Shown here piece after piece: positions 44,931 through 53,935 of a stretch of DNA of 64,000 bases; position 1 is the first letter of the stretch, and each line of letters starts with the position of its first letter. A program made the translations under genes and the position numbers. The notes beneath the pieces are model-generated. The model was not told the origin of the DNA, did no database searches, and was given only the letters and a program-made list of their open reading frames with translations. The DNA is taken from NCBI GenBank assembly GCA_023412495.1, contig JAEYNP010000017.1, positions 62,001 to 126,000 of the forward strand, in the 5' to 3' direction. Source of the stretch: Pseudomonadota bacterium (GTDB lineage Bacteria; Desulfobacterota; Desulfobulbia; Desulfobulbales; Desulfocapsaceae).

Positions 44931-45177
44931 ACGCCTTCCTCCTCTTTTCCCATGCCCTGTCAGCCGCCGGCCAAAATCTCCCACCGGTTGCGGGCTTGGT
45001 GCCAAGTCCTTGGAAATAGCAGCTCCTTCTACCTTTTATTATATCGACCTACCCCTCATTTTCAAGGGGAATCACGAGAAATTAATGACTTGGGCTGAAA
45101 AAGCAAGTCCCGTGAGTCTATATGCAAGGAGTTGAAGATGTTATGGAATATAAGTCGGGGATGAAGTGAGACGGGAG

Positions 45178-47259
45178 TCAGTTGAGATCGTTGATGATGT
45201 CGAGGAGCGGCTCCGCCGGGAAGGTTATCGGGGCGAAGGTCTCGCCGGTCCGGATGAAGAGGCTTGGACCTTCGCTGTGCGCGCTGTAGATGACATGGTG
45301 ATTTTTCACGTTGCCCGCATGGAGCCAGAAACTGCCGAAGGGATCCATTGGCGTATGGCCGACGATAAGCACCGTCTTGGGGGGGAGGCTGAGCGACCTT
45401 CGCAGTTTCTTGACATCACTTTTGGTATACCCGTGCAGGAAGTGGGGGCGGTGCAGACGGGTCGTGGTCAGCACGTGGGCGAGGCTGTCGTTTTCCCGGA
45501 TATTGATGAGATCCTCCTCGCTGGCGGCGGAATGCGGCGGTCCGGCATGGCAGGCGACAAAGGACTCTGAGAGGATGACGTAGGGCAGGCTGTCGTAAAA
45601 GGTCTGCATTTCCCGGACGTAATCGCTGCCGCGGATTTTCAGGAGGTATTCCTTGAACAGTTCGCCCTGAAGGATTCCGCTCTTGATGATGTCTGGTGAA
45701 AAACTGTCGTGATTGCCCCTGAGGTAGAAGACATTCTCCGGGAAGGTGAGTTTTAACCGGAAGATGAGGTCCATGATGAGCATGGAAGTATCGAACCTGT
45801 TGAGTTCATGCATCATTTCCGAATGCGGCGCATCGCCGAGGATGATCAAGGTTGCCGTCTTCATGCGCAGACAGTCGAGCAGGCAGTTCTCGCTGAGTAT
45901 TTTGAGAAGATTGTTGACCTGGGCATGAAGGTCGCCGACGATGACGGGGGTCGTGGTGTTGGGGATTTCCACCAGCCCTCCCGGCTTGCCCCACTTGTCG
46001 AGCGGGCGGCAAGGTTCATCCTGGAGCAGCCGGTTAACCTCCCTGATGCACTGCAGCGCCTTCCCTGCTGAGAGAGGAGTGAGAGGCTGGCCGTAGATCT
46101 CCTTGATTTTCAGCAGAGTCATGTATCTGCCGCTCTCAAGCTGTTCCCGATAGTCGAGGTCGTCGTGGCGCAGGATCCGGGTAGGTCGATCGGAGACCAG
46201 GGGGGTGATGATGAGATCCCCCTTGCGGTTGGTGACGCTGACATGTCTTTTGGCGACATCTTCGCCGAACTGGAAAATCTCCCGAAGATCCTTATGCACC
46301 TGGCCGATGACGATGGTCTCGCCGGTCCGGATCCTGATGAAGCCGTTCATGTGCCGGGTGGCGCAACCCTCTTCGGTGTTGATGATCCAGTTTTTCTGGG
46401 CGGCCTTTCTCCTGATGCCCAGGGGAATTTCGGGCTGGAAGCGGAGCCGGCTCTCCCCCAGCAGCAGTTGAAAACTTCTGCCGTCGTGGGCGATGCGTCC
46501 GGCCTGGACGAGGTCCTGCGGCTGGTCGCCGAGAGTGAGCCATTCGATGGGGTAGCGCATGTGTAACAGCCACATCCAGCCCGCGGCGGTCCTGAGGCTC
46601 GGCCGCCGCGGTCTCCGGTTGAGAGTCCAGGAAGGGACTGTCGCCACACCTTTTTCGGCAATTACCATCGGCGGTTTATCGAGGCCCTTGCGGATATAGA
46701 CATTGAGACCGGCGCGGTGCAGATAAAGGGCCACCTCCCGATACACCGACACCTGTTTTCTCACCATTTCAAGGTCCAGGTTTTCATCAACAGGAAAGTA
46801 ACCTTGGCTCTGTCGGGCGAGGCGCTGTTCGTAGATGGTCGAGGAAGTGGGGATGAGGAATTCGAAGATATATCTTTCCCGCCAGTCCGTCTGAAAGAAA
46901 TATTTCTTCCGGGGCGGGATCTTGATGCGCGAGAATTCGAGCTCGGGCGGGACGGGATGCTGCAGCCATTCCTTGTCGAAAACTGTCACAGCCTCTTTTA
47001 TGCCATGGAAAGGTAAGCCCAGGTGCACTTCCCGGGGGCGAAAGATCAGCGACTGGTTCTTCCACCAGCCTTTCTGGGTCAGATCTATGTACCCTTCATT
47101 AGGATATCCTCGAATGTGTTCGATATAATGAGATTTTCCCGCTCCGGGAGGGCCCGTTACAACCAGTTGCAAGAATTCAAGGCCGATGGGGAGTTCGATA
47201 CCGCGAATGTTCTGCAACTCTTTGATCGGTCTGAGGATCTTTTTGAGGGGGTCTGCCAT
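45178..47259 (-). CDS. P-loop / FHA-like / PPP-type phosphatase fusion protein
   Basis: 693-residue soluble protein with three parts. Residues about 30-200 hold a P-loop (VTGPPGAGKSHYIEH, Walker A near 35-42) as in small kinases. Residues about 310-365 look like a forkhead-associated domain (IVIGQVHKDL, DVAKRHVSVTNRKGDLIITP), which binds phosphothreonine. The C-terminal third is a PPP-type phosphoesterase with the blocks VGDLHAQ near 441, LGDAPHSEM near 475, RGNHDSF near 515, CHAGPPH near 568 and GHTPMDP near 632. GDAPHSE departs from the usual GDxxDRG. A kinase/phosphatase switch is plausible, but substrates are unknown. The start at 47259 lacks a strong ribosome binding site. No operon partner. 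Confidence 0.75.
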   Translation of the reverse strand: MADPLKKILRPIKELQNIRGIELPIGLEFLQLVVTGPPGAGKSHYIEHIRGYPNEGYIDLTQKGWWKNQSLIFRPREVHLGLPFHGIKEAVTVFDKEWLQHPVPPELEFSRIKIPPRKKYFFQTDWRERYIFEFLIPTSSTIYEQRLARQSQGYFPVDENLDLEMVRKQVSVYREVALYLHRAGLNVYIRKGLDKPPMVIAEKGVATVPSWTLNRRPRRPSLRTAAGWMWLLHMRYPIEWLTLGDQPQDLVQAGRIAHDGRSFQLLLGESRLRFQPEIPLGIRRKAAQKNWIINTEEGCATRHMNGFIRIRTGETIVIGQVHKDLREIFQFGEDVAKRHVSVTNRKGDLIITPLVSDRPTRILRHDDLDYREQLESGRYMTLLKIKEIYGQPLTPLSAGKALQCIREVNRLLQDEPCRPLDKWGKPGGLVEIPNTTTPVIVGDLHAQVNNLLKILSENCLLDCLRMKTATLIILGDAPHSEMMHELNRFDTSMLIMDLIFRLKLTFPENVFYLRGNHDSFSPDIIKSGILQGELFKEYLLKIRGSDYVREMQTFYDSLPYVILSESFVACHAGPPHSAASEEDLINIRENDSLAHVLTTTRLHRPHFLHGYTKSDVKKLRRSLSLPPKTVLIVGHTPMDPFGSFWLHAGNVKNHHVIYSAHSEGPSLFIRTGETFAPITFPAEPLLDIINDLN

Positions 47260-47608
47260 GGCACGAGACGGAGATGCAGGACTTGGAGGAGCCGATACTG
47301 ATGACCTCTTCCGGGAGAACTTTACTTTCTGCCGGAAAAGGCGAATCTTCTTTACAGACCGGTATGATACCCTGGATAGGGGAGGGATGGGAAGAGACTA
47401 TGTAGACACCCGTAAGTATTCTCTCTCCTTCAAAGGGAACCGGAGCTGATATAATGTGATGATGACGCTTCTTGTCGCTTGTCGCCGGATCGGGTAAGAA
47501 TCTGAAATACCAAGTTAACTCGCGTATCCAGACATTTTTGCAGTTGTTGAAAGCCTGTCTTTGCCGAAATGATCGCAGTCTTGAGCAATACTGAAAGGAG
47601 GTTGTCGC
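47260..47608. other. Divergent intergenic region
   Basis: About 350 bp between the divergent fusion-protein gene and a small plus-strand gene. It should hold both promoters, but I could not single out convincing boxes. No gene is supported. Confidence 0.5.
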
Positions 47609-47881
47609 ATGGAAATAGTTATCGGCTCGATTCCGCCTTTACCGCCGCAAAGCCCGAAAGTTCCTCCCAAAAGCGCCAACTTCATTGTTGCGCAACTGCT
47701 CCATGTCCGCGCGCCCCGGAAAGGCATCGCCGGTCCTTCGGGGCGGGAGAGACGACATAAGCAGGCTCATGATCCGATAAAGGGCAAGGTGTTGACCATC
47801 TTGATTCCCGATGGCAGCGTCTTGCCGCCGGATATCGCAACGGCCAAATACGACGTGAACATTCGTTTCGTTCGCAAGTAG
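47609..47881 (+). CDS. Small hypothetical protein
   Basis: 90-residue protein rich in Pro and Lys (MEIVIGSIPPLPPQSPKVPP), with a basic middle and a beta-like C-terminus (GKVLTILIPDGSVLPPDIAT). AAAGGAGG stands just ahead of the ATG, a near-perfect ribosome binding site, and a terminator follows 12 bp after the stop, so this is a real transcription unit. No domain is recognised. Confidence 0.6.
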   Translation: MEIVIGSIPPLPPQSPKVPPKSANFIVAQLLHVRAPRKGIAGPSGRERRHKQAHDPIKGKVLTILIPDGSVLPPDIATAKYDVNIRFVRK

Positions 47882-47883
47882 TT

Positions 47884-47930
47884 AAATAAAAAAAGCGCTT
47901 CGGCCGGTCACCCGGCTGAAGCGCTATTAA
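47884..47930. terminator. Bidirectional terminator between convergent genes
   Basis: AGCGCTTCGGCCGG (47894-47907) pairs with CCGGCTGAAGCGCT (47912-47925) with one G-U pair. An A-tract precedes it and ATTAA follows, so it can act for the small plus-strand gene and, as T-run on the other strand, for the glutamate synthase operon. Confidence 0.88.
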
Positions 47931-47949
47931 ACCCAGCCGAATCTTCCCA

Positions 47950-50304
47950 TCAGAAGGCGTTCATCGTCCAGATCCCGCAGGGGCAGGTGTCGGCGCAGAA
48001 GCCGCAGGCGATACACTTGTCGTCATCGGAGACATACTCATAGGAGGCCGTCAGCGAGCGGTCGTCGTCGTGGGCCGAGGTGAGGATTTCCCTGCGGCTG
48101 ATCGCGCCCGTGGGACAGATCGTCTCGCACAGGTGGCAGTCGCGGCAGGAGGCGCAGGACAGGCAGCGGTCCGCCTGGTTCTGCTCCGAGGCGACGGTCT
48201 CCAGGGGGATATAGTGGGTGATGGTCAGGGCCTTCTGGGGAATGACCTGTTTATCGAAGGGTTTCCATTCCCGGCCGCGGCTCCTGGCGATGATGAATTC
48301 CGCCGCGGTCTTGCCGGCTCCTAGGGCGTGAGTGGCCAAACCCGGGCGTTCGACATCGCCGACTGCCAGGACCTTGGCGTCCGAGGTGACGTGGGCCTTG
48401 TCCGTGGCGATCCAGGCGGCGCCGCCGACGGTCACGGTCTCCACCGACTCGGGCAGGAAGGAGAGCGCCGGGACGTCGCCGATGGAGATAATTACCGTCT
48501 GCGCCGGGATGATTTCGCCGGTACTCATGACGAGGCCTTCATCGGACACCTCTTTCGTCTGCACCGGCCAGCGGAACTGGGCACCCAGTGCCTCGGCCGC
48601 CGCCTTTTCCTTGCCGAAGGCGAGCGGCTTCTGGATATCAACCAGAGTCACCTTCTCGGCCCCCAGCCGGTAGGCCTCGCAGGCCACGTCGCAGCCTACG
48701 TTTCCTGCGCCGATGACCACCACCTCGCGACCGACGGCCATCGGCTGCGGTCCTTTGGCTTTCTTGAGAAAATCAAGCGCAGCCAGCACCTTCTCGTTGC
48801 CCGGGAACTGCAGCCGCCGGGGCACGTGGGTACCCACCGCGACGACAATGTAGTCGAACTCCTTCTGCAGCTCAGCGAATTTTTCCCTGGTCATGGCGAC
48901 GTTGCAGTCCACCTTGATGTTCGGGGTGGCGAGGAACCGGGCGATCTCCCGGTCCCAGATCGCCCGGGGGAGGCGCTCCCAGGGGATGACCTGGGCAAGC
49001 TTGCCGCCGAGTTTGTCGTCCTGTTCGAAGATGTGCGCCTCGATCCCCGAGAGAGCGAGCTGCCAGGCCACGTTCATCCCGGCCGGGCCGCCGCCGATGA
49101 CGGCAACCTTCTTGCCGGTGGACTCGGCTACTTGTGGCGGATCGAAGAGATTCACCGCCTGGCCGAGCACCTGGGCGTCGATGGCATTATCCACTCCTTG
49201 CCGGGAACAGTGTTCGACACAGAGATTCGGGCAGATGGCTCCGCAGACCGAGGCAGGCAGCGGGGTGTATTTGAGGATCAGACGGTAGGCTTCCTCGATC
49301 CGTCCCTCGCGGATCAGCCGCAGCCGATCGACGGTCGGTATGTGGATCGGGCAGTAATAGGTGCAGGGAGCCGCCGACTCGCAGTTGGCCCAGTAGGGCT
49401 TCTTCCTGCGCAGGTCGCCGCTCACGATCACCCCGATGGTGCTGCGGTCGAGGCCCGGAGCGAGGTCGCGCAGGGGGTCGCCGCCGAATTCCCTGTTCCA
49501 GTGCTCGTTGCGGAACTCAGCCATGGGCATGGGGCCGGAGAACATCAGGGCCCGTTCCTGGGGGGTGATCGGCATGAGAATCCGCCATTCTTCTCTCTGG
49601 GTCAGCTCAGCAAGCAGTTCAGGGCGTCTGATCTTGTCCAGAAAGCCGGCCATATTTTCGGTCAGCCACTGCCACTGGGCATCGTTCGGAGTGACAACTT
49701 TGGCGTTGGTTTTAGGATAAGAATTGTCGATTTTACCGCGGAAATAGATGGTGCCGCCTACCATCCCGACACAAGGCCGATAGCCGAGAATGTTTTCGGG
49801 ATTCTTCGGGTTCACACCGCAGACCACGGCGATGCCGCCGCAGTTGAATTCGGCGAAGGAGTCTCCGGTGGAGCCAAGCACCCAGAGCTCGGGTTTCTCA
49901 TAGTCCGGGTTCCACTTGGTCATGGTGAGGCCGCGGGCGCCGATGGAGCCGCCGATGAAGACCTTGCCGTTGGCCATGGCGTTGCAGGCGCCGTTGGTGG
50001 CATCGCCAAGGACCGCTATTTCCGCGCCGATATTGAGGTAGCCGACGTCATCCGAGGTCGAGCCTTCGCAGATGATGGTGGTGCCGGGCATGCCCATGCA
50101 GCCGAGCCGCTGGCCGGAGGGGCCCTTGACGGTAATGTTCAGACCGTCCTGCCGCTGCAGGCGGATGCCGATATTGTGCTGGCCGTAAGATTCGAGCAGA
50201 AGGTCGGAAGACGAGGCCGCAGCCTGCCGCACCATTTTCTCGAAATCCATGGAGCTGATACGTCCACCCTTTTCATTCAGACCTTTTACAACCGTAGTAG
50301 CCAC
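47950..50304 (-). CDS. Glutamate synthase: GXGXG domain fused to GltD-like oxidoreductase and ferredoxin
   Basis: 784-residue fusion. Residues about 15-245 are the glutamate-synthase GXGXG beta-helix (GNIGAEIAVLGD-like turns, GGSIGARGLTMTKWN, GGTIYFRG). A GltD-type part follows: cluster cysteines in CTYYCPIHIP and CGAICPNLCVEHC, FAD fold VAVIGGGPAGMNVAWQLA, NAD(P)H fold VVVIGAGNVGCDVACEA and SDAKVLAVGDVERPG. The C-terminus is a dicluster ferredoxin (CASCRDCHLCETICPTG, CIACGFCADTCPCG). Together with the next two genes it makes glutamate from glutamine and 2-oxoglutarate. Last gene of the operon; a palindromic element separates it from the synthase gene. Confidence 0.93.
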   Translation of the reverse strand: MATTVVKGLNEKGGRISSMDFEKMVRQAAASSSDLLLESYGQHNIGIRLQRQDGLNITVKGPSGQRLGCMGMPGTTIICEGSTSDDVGYLNIGAEIAVLGDATNGACNAMANGKVFIGGSIGARGLTMTKWNPDYEKPELWVLGSTGDSFAEFNCGGIAVVCGVNPKNPENILGYRPCVGMVGGTIYFRGKIDNSYPKTNAKVVTPNDAQWQWLTENMAGFLDKIRRPELLAELTQREEWRILMPITPQERALMFSGPMPMAEFRNEHWNREFGGDPLRDLAPGLDRSTIGVIVSGDLRRKKPYWANCESAAPCTYYCPIHIPTVDRLRLIREGRIEEAYRLILKYTPLPASVCGAICPNLCVEHCSRQGVDNAIDAQVLGQAVNLFDPPQVAESTGKKVAVIGGGPAGMNVAWQLALSGIEAHIFEQDDKLGGKLAQVIPWERLPRAIWDREIARFLATPNIKVDCNVAMTREKFAELQKEFDYIVVAVGTHVPRRLQFPGNEKVLAALDFLKKAKGPQPMAVGREVVVIGAGNVGCDVACEAYRLGAEKVTLVDIQKPLAFGKEKAAAEALGAQFRWPVQTKEVSDEGLVMSTGEIIPAQTVIISIGDVPALSFLPESVETVTVGGAAWIATDKAHVTSDAKVLAVGDVERPGLATHALGAGKTAAEFIIARSRGREWKPFDKQVIPQKALTITHYIPLETVASEQNQADRCLSCASCRDCHLCETICPTGAISRREILTSAHDDDRSLTASYEYVSDDDKCIACGFCADTCPCGIWTMNAF

Positions 50305-50340
50305 TGGAAACTCCTTATTTCCGAGGTAAGTCTTAGTTTG

Positions 50341-50432
50341 GCGGGGTCAAATCTTTAATCTTGACATTTCCTCAAAATCCTTTGGAAATCAATGGTTGTG
50401 AAAAAATGTCAAGGTTAAAGATTTGACCCCGC
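50341..50432. repeat. 29-bp inverted repeat element inside the glutamate synthase operon
   Basis: The arms at 50341-50369 and 50404-50432 match in 28 of 29 positions, beginning GCGGGGTCAAATCTTTAA and ending in the reverse complement. They enclose a 34-nt A/T-rich loop. It lies between the stop of the synthase gene (50445) and the start of the GXGXG-GltD gene (50304). The form is like a MITE or REP-type unit mobilised in trans. As RNA it would be a very stable hairpin within the operon message. Confidence 0.85.
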
Positions 50433-50444
50433 GACATACAGGTC

Positions 50445-52085
50445 CTAGCAGATGTATTTGATCTGCAGCCGGTCCGCGGCGGCCCGGTCGGCGATGCCGA
50501 TGGCGTCGGACATGCCGATCGGCAGGCTCTGGGATCGGCCCAGCGGCGCCATGATCTTCTTGATTTCGGTGTTGATGGACATGAAGGTCTCGGCGACCCG
50601 CTCGGCCACCTTGTCCGGATCGAGCCGGCGGTAGAGTTTCGGATTCTGGCTGGTGATGCCCTTCGGGCAGATCCCGAGATTGCAGACGTTGCAGCGGTTC
50701 TTCTCGTTGCCGAGACAGCCGGCGGCGGACTGCATGATGTACTTGCCGATATGCACGCCGGAGGCGCCCAGCATGACCATGGCCATGCCGTTTTGGGCGA
50801 CGTTGCCGTTCTTGCCGATACCGCCGGCGGCGAATATCGGGATCTCGTTCTGCTTGCCCTGCTTGGCCAGATCGAGATAACAGTCGCGCACGCAGGAGGC
50901 GACAGGGTGGCCGGTGGCGTCCATGGAAACGTTGTAGGCCGCGCCGGTGCCGCCGTCGATGCCGTCTATCACCAGGCCTGCGGCATAGGGGTTGCGGACC
51001 AGGTTGTTCAGGACCGACTTTGCCGAGGTCGAGGCGGAGATTTTGGGATAGACCGGCACCTTGTGTTCGAAGGCCGTGGACATGGTCTGGATCATCTTCA
51101 TGACGCTCTCCTCGATGGAGTAGAGGGTCTGATGAACCGGGGGCGACGGCAGGTCGACTCCTTCGGGGACGCCGCGCAGGCGGGCGATGAGCTTACTCAC
51201 CTTGTGCCACATGAGCAGGCCGCCGTCGCCGGGCTTGGCGCCCTGGCCATATTTGATCTCGATGGCCGCGGGCTCGCATTTCATCTCGGGGATGGCCCGG
51301 ATGATCTCGTCCCAGCCGAAGTAGCCGGAGGCAATCTGCAGGATGATGTATTTGAGATACCGGCTCCTGAGCACCCAGGGCGGGCAGCCGCCCTCGCCGG
51401 TGCACATGACGACCGGGAGTCCCAGAACCTCGTTGCAGTAGGCCACACCCTGGAGCAATCCGAGCCACATGTTGGGCGACAGCGCGCCGAAGGACATCGA
51501 GCCGATGACGAAAGGGAAAATCTCCCGGGTCGGCGGAATCCAGCCGCCGCTCACGGTCCGCTCGAGGAATTCCTCCGGCGAGAGCACCCGGCCCAGCGTG
51601 GTGGTGACGGTGAACTCGTGCCTGCCGGCATCGAGCGCCGGATCGGTGAGCATGGAGATTCGGTCGAAGATGATCCGGTCGAGGAGCGTCGGGCCGGTGG
51701 CATTTCGCCGCCCGCCACGTTTCATCGGCTCGCCCTTCCGGTTCTCGAAGAAGAGCGTACGGTTTTCGTTGGTGCCGGCCACCGGGGTTATCGCCTCGTT
51801 CGGACATACCATAGCGCACATGCCGCAGCCGATGCACAGCTTGCTGTGCTCGGTTTCCTGGCGGATGCCGGTGAAGGTGCGATACTCGTTGCCCCGCTGC
51901 TTGCTGAAGACATCGAGCTTCGGCAGCCGTTTGCGCATGTGCGCCAGGCGGATCGCACCTTTCGGACAGACCGCGGTGCAATTCCCGCACAGGGTGCACC
52001 GCTCTTCCCGGTGCTCGATGATCCAGGTCAGATCGGTCTGGGTTAGGCTGCTAGGGGTAACGGAAACGCTTCGTACTGAGACCAT
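50445..52085 (-). CDS. Archaeal-type glutamate synthase FMN domain with N-terminal ferredoxin
   Basis: 546-residue synthase subunit. Two 4Fe-4S clusters are encoded first (CTLCGNCTAVCPKG near residue 30, CIGCGMCAMVCPNE near 84), then the FMN-binding TIM barrel of glutamate synthase: FVIGSMSFGALSPN, EIKYGQGAKPGDGG, KISASTSAKSVLNN, IDGIDGGTGAAY and FAAGGIGKNGNVAQNG, plus CNVCNLGICPKGI for a further cluster. It reduces 2-iminoglutarate to glutamate using electrons through the ferredoxin domains. It overlaps the glutaminase gene by 43 bp and has AAGGAA ahead of its ATG. Confidence 0.95.
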   Translation of the reverse strand: MVSVRSVSVTPSSLTQTDLTWIIEHREERCTLCGNCTAVCPKGAIRLAHMRKRLPKLDVFSKQRGNEYRTFTGIRQETEHSKLCIGCGMCAMVCPNEAITPVAGTNENRTLFFENRKGEPMKRGGRRNATGPTLLDRIIFDRISMLTDPALDAGRHEFTVTTTLGRVLSPEEFLERTVSGGWIPPTREIFPFVIGSMSFGALSPNMWLGLLQGVAYCNEVLGLPVVMCTGEGGCPPWVLRSRYLKYIILQIASGYFGWDEIIRAIPEMKCEPAAIEIKYGQGAKPGDGGLLMWHKVSKLIARLRGVPEGVDLPSPPVHQTLYSIEESVMKMIQTMSTAFEHKVPVYPKISASTSAKSVLNNLVRNPYAAGLVIDGIDGGTGAAYNVSMDATGHPVASCVRDCYLDLAKQGKQNEIPIFAAGGIGKNGNVAQNGMAMVMLGASGVHIGKYIMQSAAGCLGNEKNRCNVCNLGICPKGITSQNPKLYRRLDPDKVAERVAETFMSINTEIKKIMAPLGRSQSLPIGMSDAIGIADRAAADRLQIKYIC

Positions 52086-53182
52086 ATCTCTAATTCCTTT
52101 CTATGGGGGGGAATGATGACTGTATGTTCACGCATGGGCTGAAAATCGAGCGAAGCGTTCCGGTCCGGAATCATGGCGTCGACGCCGCAGATTTCCGAGG
52201 CTATCGCCCAGACTCCCTCCCGGCCGCCGACCGTCGCCGGGCGCAGCTTCTTCTGATCCATCACCAGGAGGCAGGTCTCGTCGGGCAGGGTGCCGATGAC
52301 CGCATTGGGTCCGTCTATGATCAACCGCTTGCAGACCTGGCGCAGGCCGGCAAGGAACTCCCCTTGGGGATGTTTGGCCAGTTCGACATTGCTGAGCGGG
52401 GTGATGATGTGCTTGTAGGCCTGGAGCGGTAGCTTCAATTTTTTCAGGGTGTAATGGAGGATGTGGGTGAAGACCTCGCTGTCGCTCTGATAGCCGACGT
52501 AGCCGGGGAAATTCTTACCCAGCAGCCAGTCGCGGATGGGCACGAAAGCGGTGTTTTCGCCGTTGGTCATGGTCGAGATGCCCTGGATGAAGAAGGGGTG
52601 ACAGGCATAGAGGTTGATCCCGTAGTTAGTGTTTTGCCTCCCCTGGGCCATGCATACCCGGGATTTGAGCTGACCGTCGTGGAGACAGAGGGCGTCGCCG
52701 ATCTGCATCGGCCAGCCCACTTCCTTGATCATGGCGACATCCGGATAAAAGGAGAAGATGGTGAGCCTGTCTTCTTCCGTGCTGAGTTTTCTCAGAGCGA
52801 GCCGGGTCTGCAGCATTTCCGCCTCCCGCTCCTCGGTGCTCTTGTCCCGGAAGGCGACAGGCATGCGGTAAGCGCGCATGAAGTAGCGAAACCGGTCATC
52901 AGCATCGATGAGTTCCGGCCGCATGGCAAACCGGTGGTCATATTTCAGTTCGTAGCCCCGCTCCTCCATGTAATCGGTCATGCGGTACCAGGCCGCCTCG
53001 GTGTGGGCAATACCGGAGAGAATCGGGAACTTAGGGTTGTACTTGAAGTCCTCGAATTCCATTCCCCGAAGCAGAAGACCGAGCCCGGAGCCATCGTAAC
53101 CTTCTTTCATGGCCTCCATGGCGGTGAGCACTTCGTAGGGGGAAAAGGGCTCATTGGCTGTTTTCAGGGCTAAACGACACAT
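52043..53182 (-). CDS. Glutamine amidotransferase (class II) subunit of glutamate synthase
   Basis: 379-residue glutaminase subunit that releases ammonia from glutamine for the synthase subunit. After removal of Met1 the catalytic N-terminal cysteine is exposed: MCRLALKTANEP. YDGSGLGLLL, GIAHTEAAWYRM, GQNTNYGINL-like QGRQNTNYGINLYA and YQSDSEVFTHIL are Ntn-amidotransferase blocks. The frame is open from 53218, but only ATG 53182 gives Cys at position 2, and AGGAGAG precedes it. It is the first gene of the three-gene glutamate synthase operon. Confidence 0.94.
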   Translation of the reverse strand: MCRLALKTANEPFSPYEVLTAMEAMKEGYDGSGLGLLLRGMEFEDFKYNPKFPILSGIAHTEAAWYRMTDYMEERGYELKYDHRFAMRPELIDADDRFRYFMRAYRMPVAFRDKSTEEREAEMLQTRLALRKLSTEEDRLTIFSFYPDVAMIKEVGWPMQIGDALCLHDGQLKSRVCMAQGRQNTNYGINLYACHPFFIQGISTMTNGENTAFVPIRDWLLGKNFPGYVGYQSDSEVFTHILHYTLKKLKLPLQAYKHIITPLSNVELAKHPQGEFLAGLRQVCKRLIIDGPNAVIGTLPDETCLLVMDQKKLRPATVGGREGVWAIASEICGVDAMIPDRNASLDFQPMREHTVIIPPHRKELEIWSQYEAFPLPLAA

Positions 53183-53296
53183 GTTTCTCTCCTGATGAGT
53201 GTGATTGCCTGTCGGCAAGGAAAGTCTATCGGATGCAGGCCTGGTGGGGGTTTACTGCGGGATAAACAAAGACAAAAACGTATGACCAGAACAATT

Positions 53297-53325
53297 GATT
53301 TATCCAGTTGTAACAAAAAAGTCAA
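53297..53325 (-). promoter_or_regulatory. Sigma-70-type promoter of the glutamate synthase operon
   Basis: Read on the minus strand: TTGACT (53325-53320), a 17-bp spacer, then TAAATC (53302-53297). It would give a leader of about 110 nt before ATG 53182. This is the best match in the upstream region; no operator was identified. Confidence 0.55.
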
Positions 53326-53575
53326 GAATATTAAAAGTTGATCCGTTTCGGGGGGTAACGTGGAAAAACGGCGGTTGCTCGATCGTAAAAAATGAGACAA
53401 ACAACGGGTGAGACATTGGGGGAAAATTCTATTGTCCTGCTCTCATCGGCTCTCGAAATGAAGATCGGATGAACGCGCCAGCGGACCGGTGGGCCAACGG
53501 AGGAAGAGGGATTCGCAATAACGAGTGCGGCAAAAGAGTCTTCCTCGCCTTGAGGTAGAGCATATGGATAAAAAA
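53326..53575. other. Intergenic region between the glutamate synthase promoter and tat terminator
   Basis: About 250 bp with no gene or recognised element. Together with the promoter segment it forms the 53219-53650 gap. Confidence 0.5.
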
Positions 53576-53609
53576 AGCCGGACCCATCATTGATGATGGA
53601 GTTCCGGCT
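53570..53609 (-). terminator. Terminator of the tatA pair
   Basis: AGCCGGA (53576-53582) and TCCGGCT (53603-53609) pair, with an inner CCATCAT/ATGATGG stem (53584-53590 and 53593-53599). On the minus strand the hairpin ends in CCGGCTTTTTTTAT, a standard intrinsic terminator 42 bp past the second tatA stop. Confidence 0.88.
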
Positions 53610-53650
53610 CTTGCTGAAGGGACGACGAGAAGATATCAGAATTCTTCTGT

Positions 53651-53905
53651 TTATTTCAGAAGATTCTCGACTTTCCCCATATTCTTCACATTTTCGACAT
53701 GTTGTCTGACCTCGGCGGCTTCCTTGACCCCCGGGATGTCATTGATCATTTCTTTGCCGCTCTGCTCGACATCCCGCAGGCCGTTCTTGAAGGAGCTTAT
53801 GGCTTTACCGAGCCCGGCTCCGATTTCCGGCAGCTTCTTGCCACCGAAGATCAGGAAGGCTATGGCGAGAATAACTATCAGTTCAGGGGTTCCTAGTCCA
53901 AACAT
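53651..53905 (-). CDS. tatA: Sec-independent translocase protein TatA/TatB family, 84 residues
   Basis: Pore-forming component for export of folded proteins. One N-terminal membrane helix (ELIVILAIAFLIFGGKKLPEIG) with the FGGKKLPE hinge, an amphipathic helix (GAGLGKAISSFKNGLRDVEQ) and a charged tail of about 40 residues. The longer tail leaves some room for a TatB-like role. It is 30 bp downstream of another tatA on the same strand; no tatC is in the window. Confidence 0.92.
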   Translation of the reverse strand: MFGLGTPELIVILAIAFLIFGGKKLPEIGAGLGKAISSFKNGLRDVEQSGKEMINDIPGVKEAAEVRQHVENVKNMGKVENLLK

Positions 53906-53935
53906 TACATACTCCCGGTTAAAAGATGGAAGAAA

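Noticed and set aside
48328..50358. A 676-residue plus-strand open frame opposite the glutamate synthase gene
   Set aside because: It mirrors the codon pattern of the real minus-strand gene and its composition (Gly, Asp, His, Arg-rich) has no domain sense.
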